Shown here: positions 8,610-17,666 of the stretch, piece after piece
How positions within the stretch are numbered: position 1 is the stretch's first letter
How the letters are laid out: the number at the start of each line of letters is the position of its first letter
Source of the DNA: Granulosicoccus sp.
GTDB lineage: Bacteria > Pseudomonadota > Gammaproteobacteria > Granulosicoccales > Granulosicoccaceae
DNA length: 48,478 nucleotides
Direction of reading: 5' to 3'
NCBI GenBank assembly: GCA_023301725.1
Contig: JALZUD010000042.1
Coordinates: 1 to 48,478 of the forward strand
Translations under genes and position numbers: made by a program
Notes under the pieces: model-generated
Told to the model about the DNA's origin: nothing
The model's database searches: none
Seen by the model: only the letters and a program-made list of their open reading frames with translations

Positions 8610-10826
8610 CTACGACTCGGGTTTTGTGGACATGCGCCGACCGATCGCAGTGCGGCCAACCGCAAGCTGCATCGCGCCAACAGCTACTAGCATGACAACA
8701 ATCAATGTGGTTGAGTAGGCAATGGCAAGTCCGTAGTCATTATTCTCTACTCGCCCGATAATATAGCTGGTAGCCATGTCGTACTCAGCGCTAACCAAGA
8801 AGATCACCGCCGACACTGCTGTCATTGCTCGCACAAAGCTATAGACCAGCGCTGCCAATATGGCAGGCTTTAGCAGAGGCAAAATGATACGCCTGAACGT
8901 TTGCCAACTGTTTGCTCCCAGCGTTAGCGAACTTTCATCCAGACTTTTATCCAGCTGAGACATCGAGGCAATACCTGCACGTACACCCACTGGCATGTTT
9001 CTGAAAATAAAACTAATCACTAAAATAATGCCCGTGCCTGTTAGCTCAAGCGGTGGCACATTAAACGCCAAAATATAACTCACCCCGATTACCGTTCCCG
9101 GAATGGCAAAGCTCAACATAGTGCCAAACTCAAAACTGGATTTTCCTGCAAAGTTCTGCCGAGTAAGTAGATAGGCAGTCAACAATCCAAGCGCCGCCGT
9201 TATCGGTGCAGAAATTCCAGCTATCTGAATGGTTGTCCAGAAGCTATTCCATGCAGCACCTGTCCAGCGGATATCCCCGTCACCCCACGAAAAGGAAAAT
9301 GCTGTGATGTAGTGTTTAAACGTGAGCGTATTGTTGACGCCCCATAACTCGACAAAACTGCCGAATACAATCATGACGTAGATAACAACGGTAAATAAAG
9401 ACCAGGCAATGGCAACAATGTAGACAGGAATAGCCAAGCGACTTGGCATGGATGGATGCACACCAGCATCGCCTTTACCGGATACGGTTGTGTACGATTT
9501 TTTACCAAGCCAGAATCGCTGAGCGTAAAACGCACCTAAGGTAAAAGCTAACAGTACGATGGCCAATACTGCCGCCTGCCCTTGATCGTATTGCGCACCC
9601 ACAATGGCGAAAAAGATTTCTGTCGATAACACATCGAAGTTACCGCCAAGCACTAGAGGATTGCCAAAATCTGCCATGCTCTCGATAAAACCCAACAAAA
9701 AAGCATTGGCTAAGCCTGGGCGCATTAGTGGAAAAGATACGGTTCTGAAAACCTGCCACTTACTGGCACGCAGGGTTTGCGCAGCTTCTTCCATTGAGGG
9801 GCTTACCCCCTCAACTACCCCAATCAATACTAAAAAAGCAATAGGCGTAAAAGCCAATACCTGAGCAATCATTACCCCTGGTAGACCATAAATCCAGCGC
9901 GTTGGTTGTATACCAAATACATCAGCAACAAAGGTAGTTATTGAACCTGAAAGTCCAAAGAGCAGGATAATGGCAAGGCCAATAACAAACGGCGGCGTGA
10001 TGATTGGCAATACCGTTAGTGCGCGCAGCACACGCTTGTGCTTAAAGCCTGAGCGCGTAACAACAAGAGCGAATACCAAACCTAAAACGGTGGTAATAGC
10101 CCCAACTGAAACTGCTAAAAATAGAGAATTCCAAGCGACACCACACTTGCCACTACCTGTTAGGCAAGACACACCCCAAAGGCGATCATCTAGAAACTTG
10201 GATAAAAATACGGCAACCGAATAGGTTTGATCTTCAGTGATAAATGCTGCCGCCAGCATCTTTGCGATAGGAAAAAACACGAAGATACTGATAACAGCAA
10301 TCACGCCACCAATAGCGCTGACGACAAAAACGTCGCCGTTGATTGCGCCTCTCGCAGCAACTCCTTGCGTGAACAAAAACAGAAACGACGTCGCCATAAA
10401 CAACGCACCGTAACCCATACCAAACTGGCGATCACCCAGCGGCCCAAACACAGCCTCTAGAGAGTCGAACTGCCAGCCACGCAAGCCGATACCAAAGCCT
10501 TGAAAGAAAAGCCAAGCAAAGCCAAAGGCGCTGGAGACAATCAGGATTTTTGCGTAGAGCGGATCATTTTTCGCGCGACCAATAGCTGCAAGTACACCAA
10601 CTATTGGCAAAACTAAAGGCGCAAGCCAAAGTTTCTCACCCTGTGCTAACAGAAACGCGGCAGGCGCATAGTCTGAATCAAAGGGGTACCCATCAAACAG
10701 CCATTCGAATGAAAACAGGCCGTCTTCTATTGCGTACCATGGTAGTACCAGAAAACCGACCCAACCGATAATGATCCAGAAGATCAGAACCGGTTGGGAA
10801 ACAGCCTCAGAGTGGACTGTTCGCAT
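8610..10826 (-). CDS. ABC importer fused permease, AfuB type
   Basis: This is the inner-membrane permease of the importer, two transmembrane modules in one chain of 738 residues, as in the AfuB/FbpB group. Both ATPase-contact EAA loops are visible: EEAAQTLRASKWQVFRTVSFP in the first half and DESSLTLGANSWQTFRRIILP in the second. There is an N-terminal extension of several extra helices (residues 1-200), common in AfuB-like proteins. It lies 11 bases after the binding-protein gene and 15 before the ATPase gene, forming one operon. Confidence 0.9.
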   Translation of the reverse strand: MRTVHSEAVSQPVLIFWIIIGWVGFLVLPWYAIEDGLFSFEWLFDGYPFDSDYAPAAFLLAQGEKLWLAPLVLPIVGVLAAIGRAKNDPLYAKILIVSSAFGFAWLFFQGFGIGLRGWQFDSLEAVFGPLGDRQFGMGYGALFMATSFLFLFTQGVAARGAINGDVFVVSAIGGVIAVISIFVFFPIAKMLAAAFITEDQTYSVAVFLSKFLDDRLWGVSCLTGSGKCGVAWNSLFLAVSVGAITTVLGLVFALVVTRSGFKHKRVLRALTVLPIITPPFVIGLAIILLFGLSGSITTFVADVFGIQPTRWIYGLPGVMIAQVLAFTPIAFLVLIGVVEGVSPSMEEAAQTLRASKWQVFRTVSFPLMRPGLANAFLLGFIESMADFGNPLVLGGNFDVLSTEIFFAIVGAQYDQGQAAVLAIVLLAFTLGAFYAQRFWLGKKSYTTVSGKGDAGVHPSMPSRLAIPVYIVAIAWSLFTVVIYVMIVFGSFVELWGVNNTLTFKHYITAFSFSWGDGDIRWTGAAWNSFWTTIQIAGISAPITAALGLLTAYLLTRQNFAGKSSFEFGTMLSFAIPGTVIGVSYILAFNVPPLELTGTGIILVISFIFRNMPVGVRAGIASMSQLDKSLDESSLTLGANSWQTFRRIILPLLKPAILAALVYSFVRAMTAVSAVIFLVSAEYDMATSYIIGRVENNDYGLAIAYSTTLIVVMLVAVGAMQLAVGRTAIGRRMSTKPES

Positions 10827-10837
10827 ACTCTATCGTT

Positions 10838-11869
10838 CTATTGTGGAAGAACCGAGACATCGTCGTCCCATTTCTTTAATAGACGCTTACGCTCATCACT
10901 TGACCCGTATTTAGCAAAGTCATAATCAATCAGTTTGATTGATGCAAGGTCAGGTGCACTGGGAGACGTCTCAGAACCCTTGTTTGATGGAACCTGAAAT
11001 GCGTTGACCTGTAATGCCAGGGTTTGTGCTTCAGCTGACAGCGCCCAATCGTAGAATTTTTTGGCGCTTTCAGGGTTACGAGAATCTTTGACAATCGACA
11101 TGGAGCCGATCTCGTAGCCTGTGCCTTCACAAGGTGCAACCACCTTGATTGGAAAGCCAGCAACAGCTTGCTTTACCGCATCATGCATAAACACGATACC
11201 AATGGTACTTTCTCCACGCGCAGCTGCTTTGATAGGAGCAGAACCGGATTTAGTATATTGGTTGATGTTTTTGTGTAGACCTTTCATAAATTCAAAACCT
11301 TCGTCTTCACCAAACAACTGCACTATGGTGGCAAGCGTTGTATAGGCGGTGCCTGACGAATTAGGGTTTGCCATCTGCACATGGCCTTTGTATTCAGGTT
11401 TTACAAGGTCCTGCCAACAAGTGGGTTCAGGAAGGTTGTTTGCAGCCAGCAAATCCGTGTTGTAGCCATAGCCAAGAGCACCAGAATAAATACCGATAGT
11501 TTTATCACCAGCCGAAGTGGCCTGCGAAATAGCCCAATCATTCAGTTGATCTCGCATGCCACTGACGTAAGGCTCTGTAAGCCCCTCTTCCGCAGCTTGC
11601 AAATGTGGGTCACCGGTACCGCCCCACCAGACATCACCCTTGGGGTTAGAGGCTTCAGCTTTTAACTGAGCAAAGGTCTCACCAGAACTTTTGCGGGTCA
11701 TCGCCACGTCAATTCCGGTGGCTTCTTCGAAGCCATTGACCATTAACTGACACCAATCATCTTGCGCGCTGCAATACAGTGTCATCTTGTCTTTTGCCAT
11801 TGCCACTGTCGTGGTGGCCGACATCAGCACGGCCATTACGCCTGTGGCTATTAGTGTGCGCTTTCTCAT
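10838..11869 (-). CDS. AfuA-like periplasmic binding protein (probable sugar-phosphate receptor)
   Basis: This is the periplasmic receptor of the importer. I chose the ATG at 11869 (MRKRTLIATG) because GGGAGAG sits six bases upstream; the frame extends to 11896. The signal peptide ends at VAMA-KDK (residue 25). Blocks match my memory of AfuA: LYCSAQDDWC, VWWGGTGDPHLQA, ANPNSSGTAYTTLATIVQLFGE, QYTKSGSAPIKAAARGE and PCEGTGYEIG. AfuA was first annotated as ferric-binding but binds hexose and heptose phosphates. The Tyr-Tyr pair that holds iron in FbpA is absent, which argues against iron. The inositol-monophosphatase-family gene just upstream fits a phosphorylated ligand. A phosphonate ligand is the main alternative. 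Confidence 0.75.
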   Translation of the reverse strand: MRKRTLIATGVMAVLMSATTTVAMAKDKMTLYCSAQDDWCQLMVNGFEEATGIDVAMTRKSSGETFAQLKAEASNPKGDVWWGGTGDPHLQAAEEGLTEPYVSGMRDQLNDWAISQATSAGDKTIGIYSGALGYGYNTDLLAANNLPEPTCWQDLVKPEYKGHVQMANPNSSGTAYTTLATIVQLFGEDEGFEFMKGLHKNINQYTKSGSAPIKAAARGESTIGIVFMHDAVKQAVAGFPIKVVAPCEGTGYEIGSMSIVKDSRNPESAKKFYDWALSAEAQTLALQVNAFQVPSNKGSETSPSAPDLASIKLIDYDFAKYGSSDERKRLLKKWDDDVSVLPQ

Positions 11870-12017
11870 GTGCATCTCTCCCAGAGTTAAAGTCATGCGC
11901 CAGAAATTGGCGTGGTTCTAGAACTTGAGCATAGGATGCACAGGTATTGTGAATCTCGCAAGCTTTTTACACCTTTGATTCAACAACCGGGTACACACTT
12001 GGAGCTATCGTTGCAAT

Positions 12018-12045
12018 TCGTGAAATCAAATCATTGATTTCACGA
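12018..12045. promoter_or_regulatory. Perfect 11-bp inverted repeat between phosphatase and binding-protein genes
   Basis: TCGTGAAATCA and TGATTTCACGA are separated by six bases. The element lies about 108 bases after the stop of the phosphatase gene and about 150 bases before the binding-protein start, both on the minus strand. It could be a terminator without a T-run or an operator for the importer operon. The rest of the gap shows nothing else I can name. Confidence 0.45.
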
Positions 12046-12152
12046 GCAGCGGTATATCGGAAGTGCAAGTTTTCGCAGTGTTTCAAAACCGATCATTGCG
12101 ACAGAGATGCAAGGGCTTCATAAGCTGCACAGTCCCCTGACTGATTCAGCCT

Positions 12153-12971
12153 TTAGAGATTAACGATAGAGCTAAACGATTTATCAGCAACTTCCTGCAA
12201 TTCAGCAAACACCGAAGAAACCCCCACCACCACACGGCCACCGTTGGCAATCATCTGATCAGCGTCTTGCGACTCTACTATGCCACCCGCCTCGGCCACC
12301 AGCAACTGCCCAGCTAGGCAGTCCCAAGCGTTCATGTGTTCTTCAACGTAACCTAACAAGCGCCCATCGGCCACATACACTAGCGATAACGCTCCAGAAG
12401 CGTTGCGATAGAACACGCCACCACGGTTAAACAATTCACTAATCACTTGGCAAATATTTAGCGCCTTGACTCGACTAGAAAACCCAATGCCCACCGAACC
12501 ATGACTCAACCCCGTAGACGTGGAGACTGCCATCGCACGATCATTACGAAACGCACCATGACCTGCGACTGCTGTAAACATTTCGTCGTGAATAGGATCG
12601 TAGATGACACCAAGAATGGTTTGCCCTTCCTGCACACACGCAAGCACCACCACCCAGGCTGGAATGCCTGCCAGAAAATTTGCAGTACCGTCAATTGGAT
12701 CAATAACCCATGTAAAGGGAGAAGAGCCCAGGTCCGGGGCATGTTCCTCGCCAACAATGCTGTCTTGCGGAAAATGCTTAGCCAGACATTCGCGGATTAG
12801 AAGCTCAACATTTTTATCAGCTTCTGACACCAGATCCTGATGGCCTTTCTGCTCAATGGTCAGACTCTCCAGACGTTGGAAGTAATCTAGAGCCATAGCG
12901 CCCGCATCACGACATATGTCTTTGGCAGCAGTTAAACGTATCGAGTGTTCTGTGTTCATGACTGAAGTCAT
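12153..12971 (-). CDS. Inositol-monophosphatase-family phosphatase
   Basis: This is a cytosolic Mg2+-dependent phosphomonoesterase of 272 residues. The metal and catalytic motifs are all present: GEEH (74-77), WVIDPIDGTANF (88-99) and the C-terminal AWDCLAGQLLVAEAGG near 215. Members hydrolyse inositol phosphate, histidinol phosphate, 3'-phosphoadenosine phosphate or sugar phosphates, and sequence by eye does not separate these. It lies upstream of, and on the same strand as, the AfuABC-like importer, about 280 bases from it. I infer it dephosphorylates the imported ligand, though transcription may be separate. ATG 12959 is a possible alternative start. Confidence 0.88.
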   Translation of the reverse strand: MTSVMNTEHSIRLTAAKDICRDAGAMALDYFQRLESLTIEQKGHQDLVSEADKNVELLIRECLAKHFPQDSIVGEEHAPDLGSSPFTWVIDPIDGTANFLAGIPAWVVVLACVQEGQTILGVIYDPIHDEMFTAVAGHGAFRNDRAMAVSTSTGLSHGSVGIGFSSRVKALNICQVISELFNRGGVFYRNASGALSLVYVADGRLLGYVEEHMNAWDCLAGQLLVAEAGGIVESQDADQMIANGGRVVVGVSSVFAELQEVADKSFSSIVNL

Positions 12972-13084
12972 ATTCCCAAATGTGCGTTAACCCATCAACT
13001 GATGTTTGGTTTGGCGGTATGTGCATACCATCTACATGCCTTTTTGTGGGCCGTATTGATCACACAAAGCTTGCGACATTCAGA

Positions 13085-13438
13085 TTAAAACATCCAGCCA
13101 GCTGGATTTGGATAGGCCTCTTTGCGACCCACATATTTCATGCCCTTGACACAGCGAACAACAAACCAGACTAAGGTGAATAACAGAACGAACCAGCCGA
13201 TAACTATGAACAGCGACGCAAAACCTATAACCACATAAAGCAGGCTAATCCAGAAGGTACGAATCTGAAATCGATAGTGTGTTTTAAGCCATTCAGGCGC
13301 ATCATCTTTGTTGACATAAGCCATAACCAAGCCGACTAAGGTGGTAACTCCGAACACGATTCCAACGAGATAAAGTATGTAGATGATATTTGCAGTACCT
13401 GAGGTGTCTGCATTTTCTATACTTTTTTCCTCAACCAT
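13085..13438 (-). CDS. DUF4870-like small membrane protein
   Basis: This inner-membrane protein of 117 residues has three hydrophobic segments at about 18-42, 60-80 and 82-98. The order ILYLVG, then GLVMAYVN, HYRFQIRTFWI, LVWFVVRCVKG and a terminal PNPAGWMF is the pattern of widespread small proteins annotated as DUF4870 or unnamed membrane proteins. Function is unknown. It is a single gene with its own upstream gap of about 180 bases and is not obviously linked to its neighbours. Confidence 0.75.
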   Translation of the reverse strand: MVEEKSIENADTSGTANIIYILYLVGIVFGVTTLVGLVMAYVNKDDAPEWLKTHYRFQIRTFWISLLYVVIGFASLFIVIGWFVLLFTLVWFVVRCVKGMKYVGRKEAYPNPAGWMF

Positions 13439-13621
13439 TTGTGGCTTCTCCTTAGTTAATCAACAGTGAAGTTTTGTTGGAATTTGAACAATTTACAGAA
13501 TATCACACAACTATAACCACAAAAAACCACAGCGACACGCTGCAGGATTCTCCAAATATTCAGACGTGCCTATTGGTTTTGTGCTGTTGTCGTTCGTATT
13601 GGCCAAGGTGCATTTGGTGAA

Positions 13622-14148
13622 ATGTACCTGATGAACAAGCGCAACAACGTTATCTACCTTGTTCGAAATTCTTACCCGCCAGGACGGCATTTTCCAGCCA
13701 CGCCAGAGGCCGTGGAGGCTCCTGCACCTTCCAACATACGAGTGAGTTTTGATATTACCGTACCTGCATACATGTCCAATGAACTACAAATCAGTGTTGT
13801 TTGGGGTAATAAAGAGCTAAGCGCTGGATTTGTGATAAACGAGTCTTGGGCCATCTCTGATGACTCCCCTTCAAATACAGAGAACACCTTAACAGTGGGC
13901 TTCAATGATAGGAATGGTGACATCAAATTAGGCAGTTACGAAACTGTACTAAGAACAGGAGTGAATGCTACAGAGACCATTACGATCACGGCCGCGCTAT
14001 CCTCATTATCCCTTTTGATCCCGACAACAGCTATTTAGCCCAGAAAATGGAGGGAACTGAAGGAATTGCTGACAGATCAATGTCTGCTGGAACTTCACGT
14101 AATCAATTAGTGACAGACTGGATTGCCAGCGGTGCGTTGAATAACTAA
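13622..14148 (+). pseudogene. Frameshifted orphan gene, unknown family
   Basis: The first frame runs 13622-14038 (139 codons including the stop). Near 13981-13995 sensible coding passes to the next frame (codons in phase with 14146). That frame reads GRAILIIPFDPDNSYLAQK, continues through MEGTEGIADRSMSAG and ends at TAA 14146-14148. Joined, they give about 175 residues of beta-rich, acidic sequence (VSFDITVPAYM, GFNDRNGDIKLGSYETV) with no signal peptide I can place. The shift equals loss of one base within or near CACGGCCGCGC. Either the gene is decayed, or the read has an error, or frameshifting occurs. The frame is also open upstream to about 13515 without a start codon, so the N-terminus may be lost too. 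I do not recognise the family. Confidence 0.55.
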
Positions 14149-14163
14149 ATCGATTGTCCAGTC

Positions 14164-14195
14164 GGCACCGTCCAGAATACAAAAAAGACGGTGCC
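14164..14195. terminator. Stem-loop between convergent genes
   Basis: A perfect 9-bp stem, GGCACCGTC / GACGGTGCC, with a 14-base loop containing AAAAAA lies 16 bases after the orphan gene stop and 24 bases from the stop of the convergent secreted-protein gene. It has no flanking T-run. Confidence 0.5.
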
Positions 14196-14218
14196 TTGAG
14201 GCGGTAGTGGATAAACAG

Positions 14219-16090
14219 CTAAGGAATACTAAACGCTATCCGTTTAACCACTGTTTCAAAATCACCGTTTATCGTCAAACGGGCTTCAAAGTCGCCACTG
14301 CCAATGTACTGTTGCAAGAAGCCAATCCTACCTGTCTCTGGGCCTGAGCTGGCAACATCTGGAGTACCATTGGTGAATAGCCGCATTCTCAGATGAGTAT
14401 CTGGAGAGCCAGCAACGGCGATCGTTATTCGATCGTTGCCTCCCCGATTGGGATCAACAAAGTCAACGTACACACGCGGTGGATTTTCATCCAAACGTAA
14501 TTGTGTTTGCACACTGTAGGCAGGTGAACTCGGTATCGTCGGTGTCGGTGTTGGCGTTGGCGTTGGTGTTGGTGTTGGTGTTGGTGTTGGTGTCGGTGTT
14601 GGTGTTGGAGTTGGTGCTGGAGTTGGTGCGGTAGGTGGTTGATTCCCACCACGCTGCGCAAGATCAACAACATACGCATCAACAGCGCCTGAATCGTACC
14701 AATCCGAATTGAATATCACGCGCGAGCCACTAGGACTCATGACCGGGTGTGGCTCGCCAAAGTACCCCCCATTGTAGCTGCTACCTCGCGAAGCGGCTCT
14801 GCCCATGGTTCTAATGTGAGCAATGCGGCAAGTTGTCGGATTGTTCGGATCGGCATGCGTCAAGCTGAGTTCAGAGAATGTCAGTGGCGCTGCACGACCA
14901 TTTCTGAGGTACTCGAGACGTCTGCTACCGATAGTGGACATGGTTACCCAGCCAGGACTTTGCTTGGACTCTGCGGATAGATGAACACTGCCTAGAGGAT
15001 AGCCCCAACCCGTGCTTAAACCAACCATGACCTGACAACCACCTGATTCGACGTCGTAAGCTACCAAGGCACCTTGACCCGCATCACTATCGCCGTCGCA
15101 ACCGTTTGGTGCAGAATTATATTGTGGGGAAAATATCGCATCGTTGCCGTTGGACAGTTGGCCAGTCGCAGAGTGCTCAAGTTTAGGCACTGTGTAGCGC
15201 GTACCGTTCCTTGCGGTGAATTGTCCCAACGGGCTGTCCAGTGCGAATCGAAAATTCATGTTTGCATCAAAGACGCTGTTTTGAATGACAGCACGCTGAC
15301 CACTTGGCAGAGTGGACACCGCTACATCAGGTCTGAATCCGTGCCGGTTTGAACCCAAAGCACGAGTTGGATCAATCACAACCCGCCGACTGATTTTTCC
15401 GGTACGAACATTCACCTGGAAGGTGATATCGGAGGAGCGTCCACTTGTTTCATCGTTTAAACACCGCAGGCCTATCATATTATTGGCAATACCCTGAATG
15501 TCGTTGCCACTACGGGCAGTTACGCCATTGCGCTGATTGGGATTTCCGCACACCGGATCTAGATCAGCGGCCAGAGTTCTTCGGCCAGTATTAACGTTGT
15601 ACTTTACGAGCTTGCCAAACAATGAATCGTTGGAGGGCTGTCGTTGAACGAAGTACAACGACGAAGCGTCATTTTCATCCCAAAAAACTCCCTCGATATC
15701 TGCAGCAGCAAAGTCCATTTGCCTGATGTATTCGTAAGTTCGACCGTTGTATAAGTGATGACCCGCTCGGGCATCCCCCGTGTGGTACAGCATGAGAAAC
15801 GACTCATCCGCATTCCATGGTTGAATAGTGCTGTATAGGGTTCTGCGAGCTGTGCCAGAAGGGGCATTCGTGACTCTAGTAACCTCCGTACCAAACGCAG
15901 GATCAATGAAGGGCTGAAGTGCTCGAGGCTTGCTCAGCGTAGGAACTATACGGCTATCGAGATCAGTGACTCTTCCCGCACACCAATTCTGCGCTGACGC
16001 CGGCGCACTGCCGAACAAAAGCGCGCACACTGCAAGTGATCCAGCTGAGATTTTTAATCCGCCGCTTAAGGCTTTTGTAGGCTTAGACAA
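14219..16090 (-). CDS. Secreted beta-propeller-like protein with Pro-Thr tract
   Basis: This exported protein of 623 residues has a signal peptide (hydrophobic SLAVCALLFGSAPASA, cleavage near residue 33). The body (about 40-475) has repeated short strands and motifs such as YSTIQPWNADESFLMLYH, LYFVQRQ, SPSGSRVIFNSDWYDSGAVDAYVVDL, which read like WD40/TolB-type propeller blades, some resembling oligogalacturonide-lyase-like propellers. A (Pro-Thr)n linker then leads to a C-terminal module of about 105 residues (YSVQTQLRLDENPPRVYVDF) that looks like an Ig or carbohydrate-binding sandwich. The start is a TTG, the only start codon in frame before the signal peptide, with a weak ribosome site. It is probably a surface or secreted polysaccharide-interacting protein; no function is proven. 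Confidence 0.72.
   Translation of the reverse strand: MSKPTKALSGGLKISAGSLAVCALLFGSAPASAQNWCAGRVTDLDSRIVPTLSKPRALQPFIDPAFGTEVTRVTNAPSGTARRTLYSTIQPWNADESFLMLYHTGDARAGHHLYNGRTYEYIRQMDFAAADIEGVFWDENDASSLYFVQRQPSNDSLFGKLVKYNVNTGRRTLAADLDPVCGNPNQRNGVTARSGNDIQGIANNMIGLRCLNDETSGRSSDITFQVNVRTGKISRRVVIDPTRALGSNRHGFRPDVAVSTLPSGQRAVIQNSVFDANMNFRFALDSPLGQFTARNGTRYTVPKLEHSATGQLSNGNDAIFSPQYNSAPNGCDGDSDAGQGALVAYDVESGGCQVMVGLSTGWGYPLGSVHLSAESKQSPGWVTMSTIGSRRLEYLRNGRAAPLTFSELSLTHADPNNPTTCRIAHIRTMGRAASRGSSYNGGYFGEPHPVMSPSGSRVIFNSDWYDSGAVDAYVVDLAQRGGNQPPTAPTPAPTPTPTPTPTPTPTPTPTPTPTPTPTIPSSPAYSVQTQLRLDENPPRVYVDFVDPNRGGNDRITIAVAGSPDTHLRMRLFTNGTPDVASSGPETGRIGFLQQYIGSGDFEARLTINGDFETVVKRIAFSIP
14540..14634 (-). repeat. 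Hexanucleotide tract encoding (Pro-Thr)n linker
   Basis: Units of GGTGTT with variants GGTGTC, GGCGTT and GGTGCT recur about 15 times and encode alternating Pro and Thr on the minus strand. Unit length is a multiple of three, so copy-number change would lengthen or shorten the linker without breaking the frame. Confidence 0.85.
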
Positions 16091-16430
16091 AATGGTATTT
16101 TTACCTGTTACTAGTAACGTGGGCGAGACGTTATAGGAAACAGTGATGCCCTGCTCGGGTTGTCTTGATATTTGTTTGGATAGGAATGTGACTATGCACT
16201 CGATAAACGCTCGCCTTTGCTTTGTCAGCCGCTATTTCCTAGCTATATCTTGATTACACAGGGTAGATTCGCAATACATTACAGCTTCGATAAGAATTTT
16301 AAGTGCAAAGAAATCAATAAATCTTAGTGAGTTTTAGCAACATTGCGTCACATTTTTACCCGTTTCACCGGCCTTAAAATCAAGTAATCCTGTCATTTCT
16401 TATAGTTTACTTGTATGGGTATTTCGAAAC
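16091..16430. other. Intergenic gap with a 12-bp palindrome
   Basis: This gap separates the TTG start of the propeller gene from the stop of the ThrE-like gene, both on the minus strand. GTTACTAGTAAC at 16107-16118 is a perfect 12-bp palindrome 17 bases upstream of the TTG start and could be an operator. The remainder is AT-rich with no credible gene; the promoter of the propeller gene must lie here but I cannot place it. Confidence 0.4.
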
Positions 16431-17666
16431 CTATAACGACTTTCGCGGCTCAACCACAGCACTAGCGAATACCAACCCTGCAACCAATGACATAAACAAC
16501 AAAAACGACTGAACGCCAACTTGATCGACACTGATAGTCTGGCTGCCACTCACTACTGTATCCAAACCCACATACAATTTACTGCCGGGCACCAGCACTA
16601 CAATTCCCGGTAACGTCACCAACGACGCCGGTGCGTTACGCCATCGCGCAAAAAAATTGGCATATACGCCAACCACAAAGGCGCCCAAAAAACCTCCGAG
16701 GGTAATGCCCCAAGATGCTGTCACCGGGGCGCTCACACAGTAGGCTAACAATGCTGCCGCCACCCCCCAAGGCAGATCCACTACTCTGGCTTTAAATACC
16801 ACCGTCAAACCACAGGCCAATGCGAGTACAGCCGGCAACGCAGTCCACTGAGGCAAGTGTGGCAAAGAGGGTGAATCTGTGGGTAGCACACTACCCCAGA
16901 TCAGCCCACCGATAGCCAGCCCTAACACCGTACCAAAGTACAATTTGAACAGCGTCATCAGCGAATCCATGATGCGTGCGGTGCCAGAGATCAACTCCCG
17001 AGCTGCCAGCTCGCGAAAAGCCATGGCAAGCGACAACCCCGGTATAAACACAATGAGACTAGACAGAACCATCAGTGATTGGTTAACGCCCGGATCTAGT
17101 CGAGTGATATAGACAGCAGCAATGGCCGCCACTGTTGCCGCCAAAGGCTCTAGCATGGTGGCGATGCGTGGCGACCTGTTAGACCAGATAACAAAGAAAT
17201 AAACTAATGCAGACAGCACACCAGCCCACATGACATCGCGCCAACTACCACGCATCAGCGTTGAAAATGAACAACTCGCTAAAGCAAACGCTAACAAGGA
17301 AAACCATTCAGGATAAGGCGAACCTGAACCTTCAATCACCTTCAAACCGGTCCTCGCCTCTTCCAGTGTGCATTTGTCCGCCACCAGCTCACTAACCAGT
17401 GCATCAGTTCGTGCCAATGAACTCAGATCAAGATCACCAGGTTTCACTCGCATGGAATAGTTATACACGTCATCATCTGGTGCACCCTGCACCCACAGAC
17501 AGTACGTTAACGTCGTTGGGCTAACGAGAAAATAGCCATCGAGTTTAAGGTGAGCTGCGAGAATTTTCAGGTGAGCTTCCAACCGAAAAGCCGGAGTGCC
17601 ATAGCGATGCAACATCTCACCAATTTTGATCAAAAACGCACACTGTTGCTTAAACGATGGGGCCAT
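16431..17666 (-). CDS. Threonine/serine exporter family protein (ThrE-like, fused)
   Basis: This inner-membrane protein of 411 residues joins the two ThrE halves (DUF1212 and DUF3815 regions) that are split as YjjP and YjjB in E. coli. The soluble N-terminus (1-120) has the family blocks IGEMLHRYGTPAFRLE and SPTTLTY. About ten hydrophobic segments follow, with FIPGLSLAMAFRELAARELISGTAR, a strong family signature, and PGIVVLVPGSKLYVGLD in the second half. Relatives export threonine, serine or dicarboxylates. It is a single gene, with ATG 17666 as start. The family is secure; the substrate is inferred. Confidence 0.87.
   Translation of the reverse strand: MAPSFKQQCAFLIKIGEMLHRYGTPAFRLEAHLKILAAHLKLDGYFLVSPTTLTYCLWVQGAPDDDVYNYSMRVKPGDLDLSSLARTDALVSELVADKCTLEEARTGLKVIEGSGSPYPEWFSLLAFALASCSFSTLMRGSWRDVMWAGVLSALVYFFVIWSNRSPRIATMLEPLAATVAAIAAVYITRLDPGVNQSLMVLSSLIVFIPGLSLAMAFRELAARELISGTARIMDSLMTLFKLYFGTVLGLAIGGLIWGSVLPTDSPSLPHLPQWTALPAVLALACGLTVVFKARVVDLPWGVAAALLAYCVSAPVTASWGITLGGFLGAFVVGVYANFFARWRNAPASLVTLPGIVVLVPGSKLYVGLDTVVSGSQTISVDQVGVQSFLLFMSLVAGLVFASAVVEPRKSL

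Noticed and set aside
10838..11869. Ferric-iron binding protein (FbpA) annotation
   Set aside because: The Tyr-Tyr iron ligands are absent and the blocks match AfuA-type sugar-phosphate receptors better.
12980..13174. Plus-strand open frame between the phosphatase and DUF4870-like genes
   Set aside because: It overlaps the end of the DUF4870-like gene on the other strand and shows no protein-like pattern.
13589..13670. Protein-kinase-like glycine loop (RIGQGAFGEMYL) at the start of the frameshifted orphan gene
   Set aside because: The match is short, much of it lies before the first start codon, and no kinase Lys, HRD or DFG motifs follow. Probably coincidence.
14425..14682. Minus-strand His/Gln-rich open frame
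   Set aside because: It is a shadow frame of the Pro-Thr tract in the secreted propeller gene.
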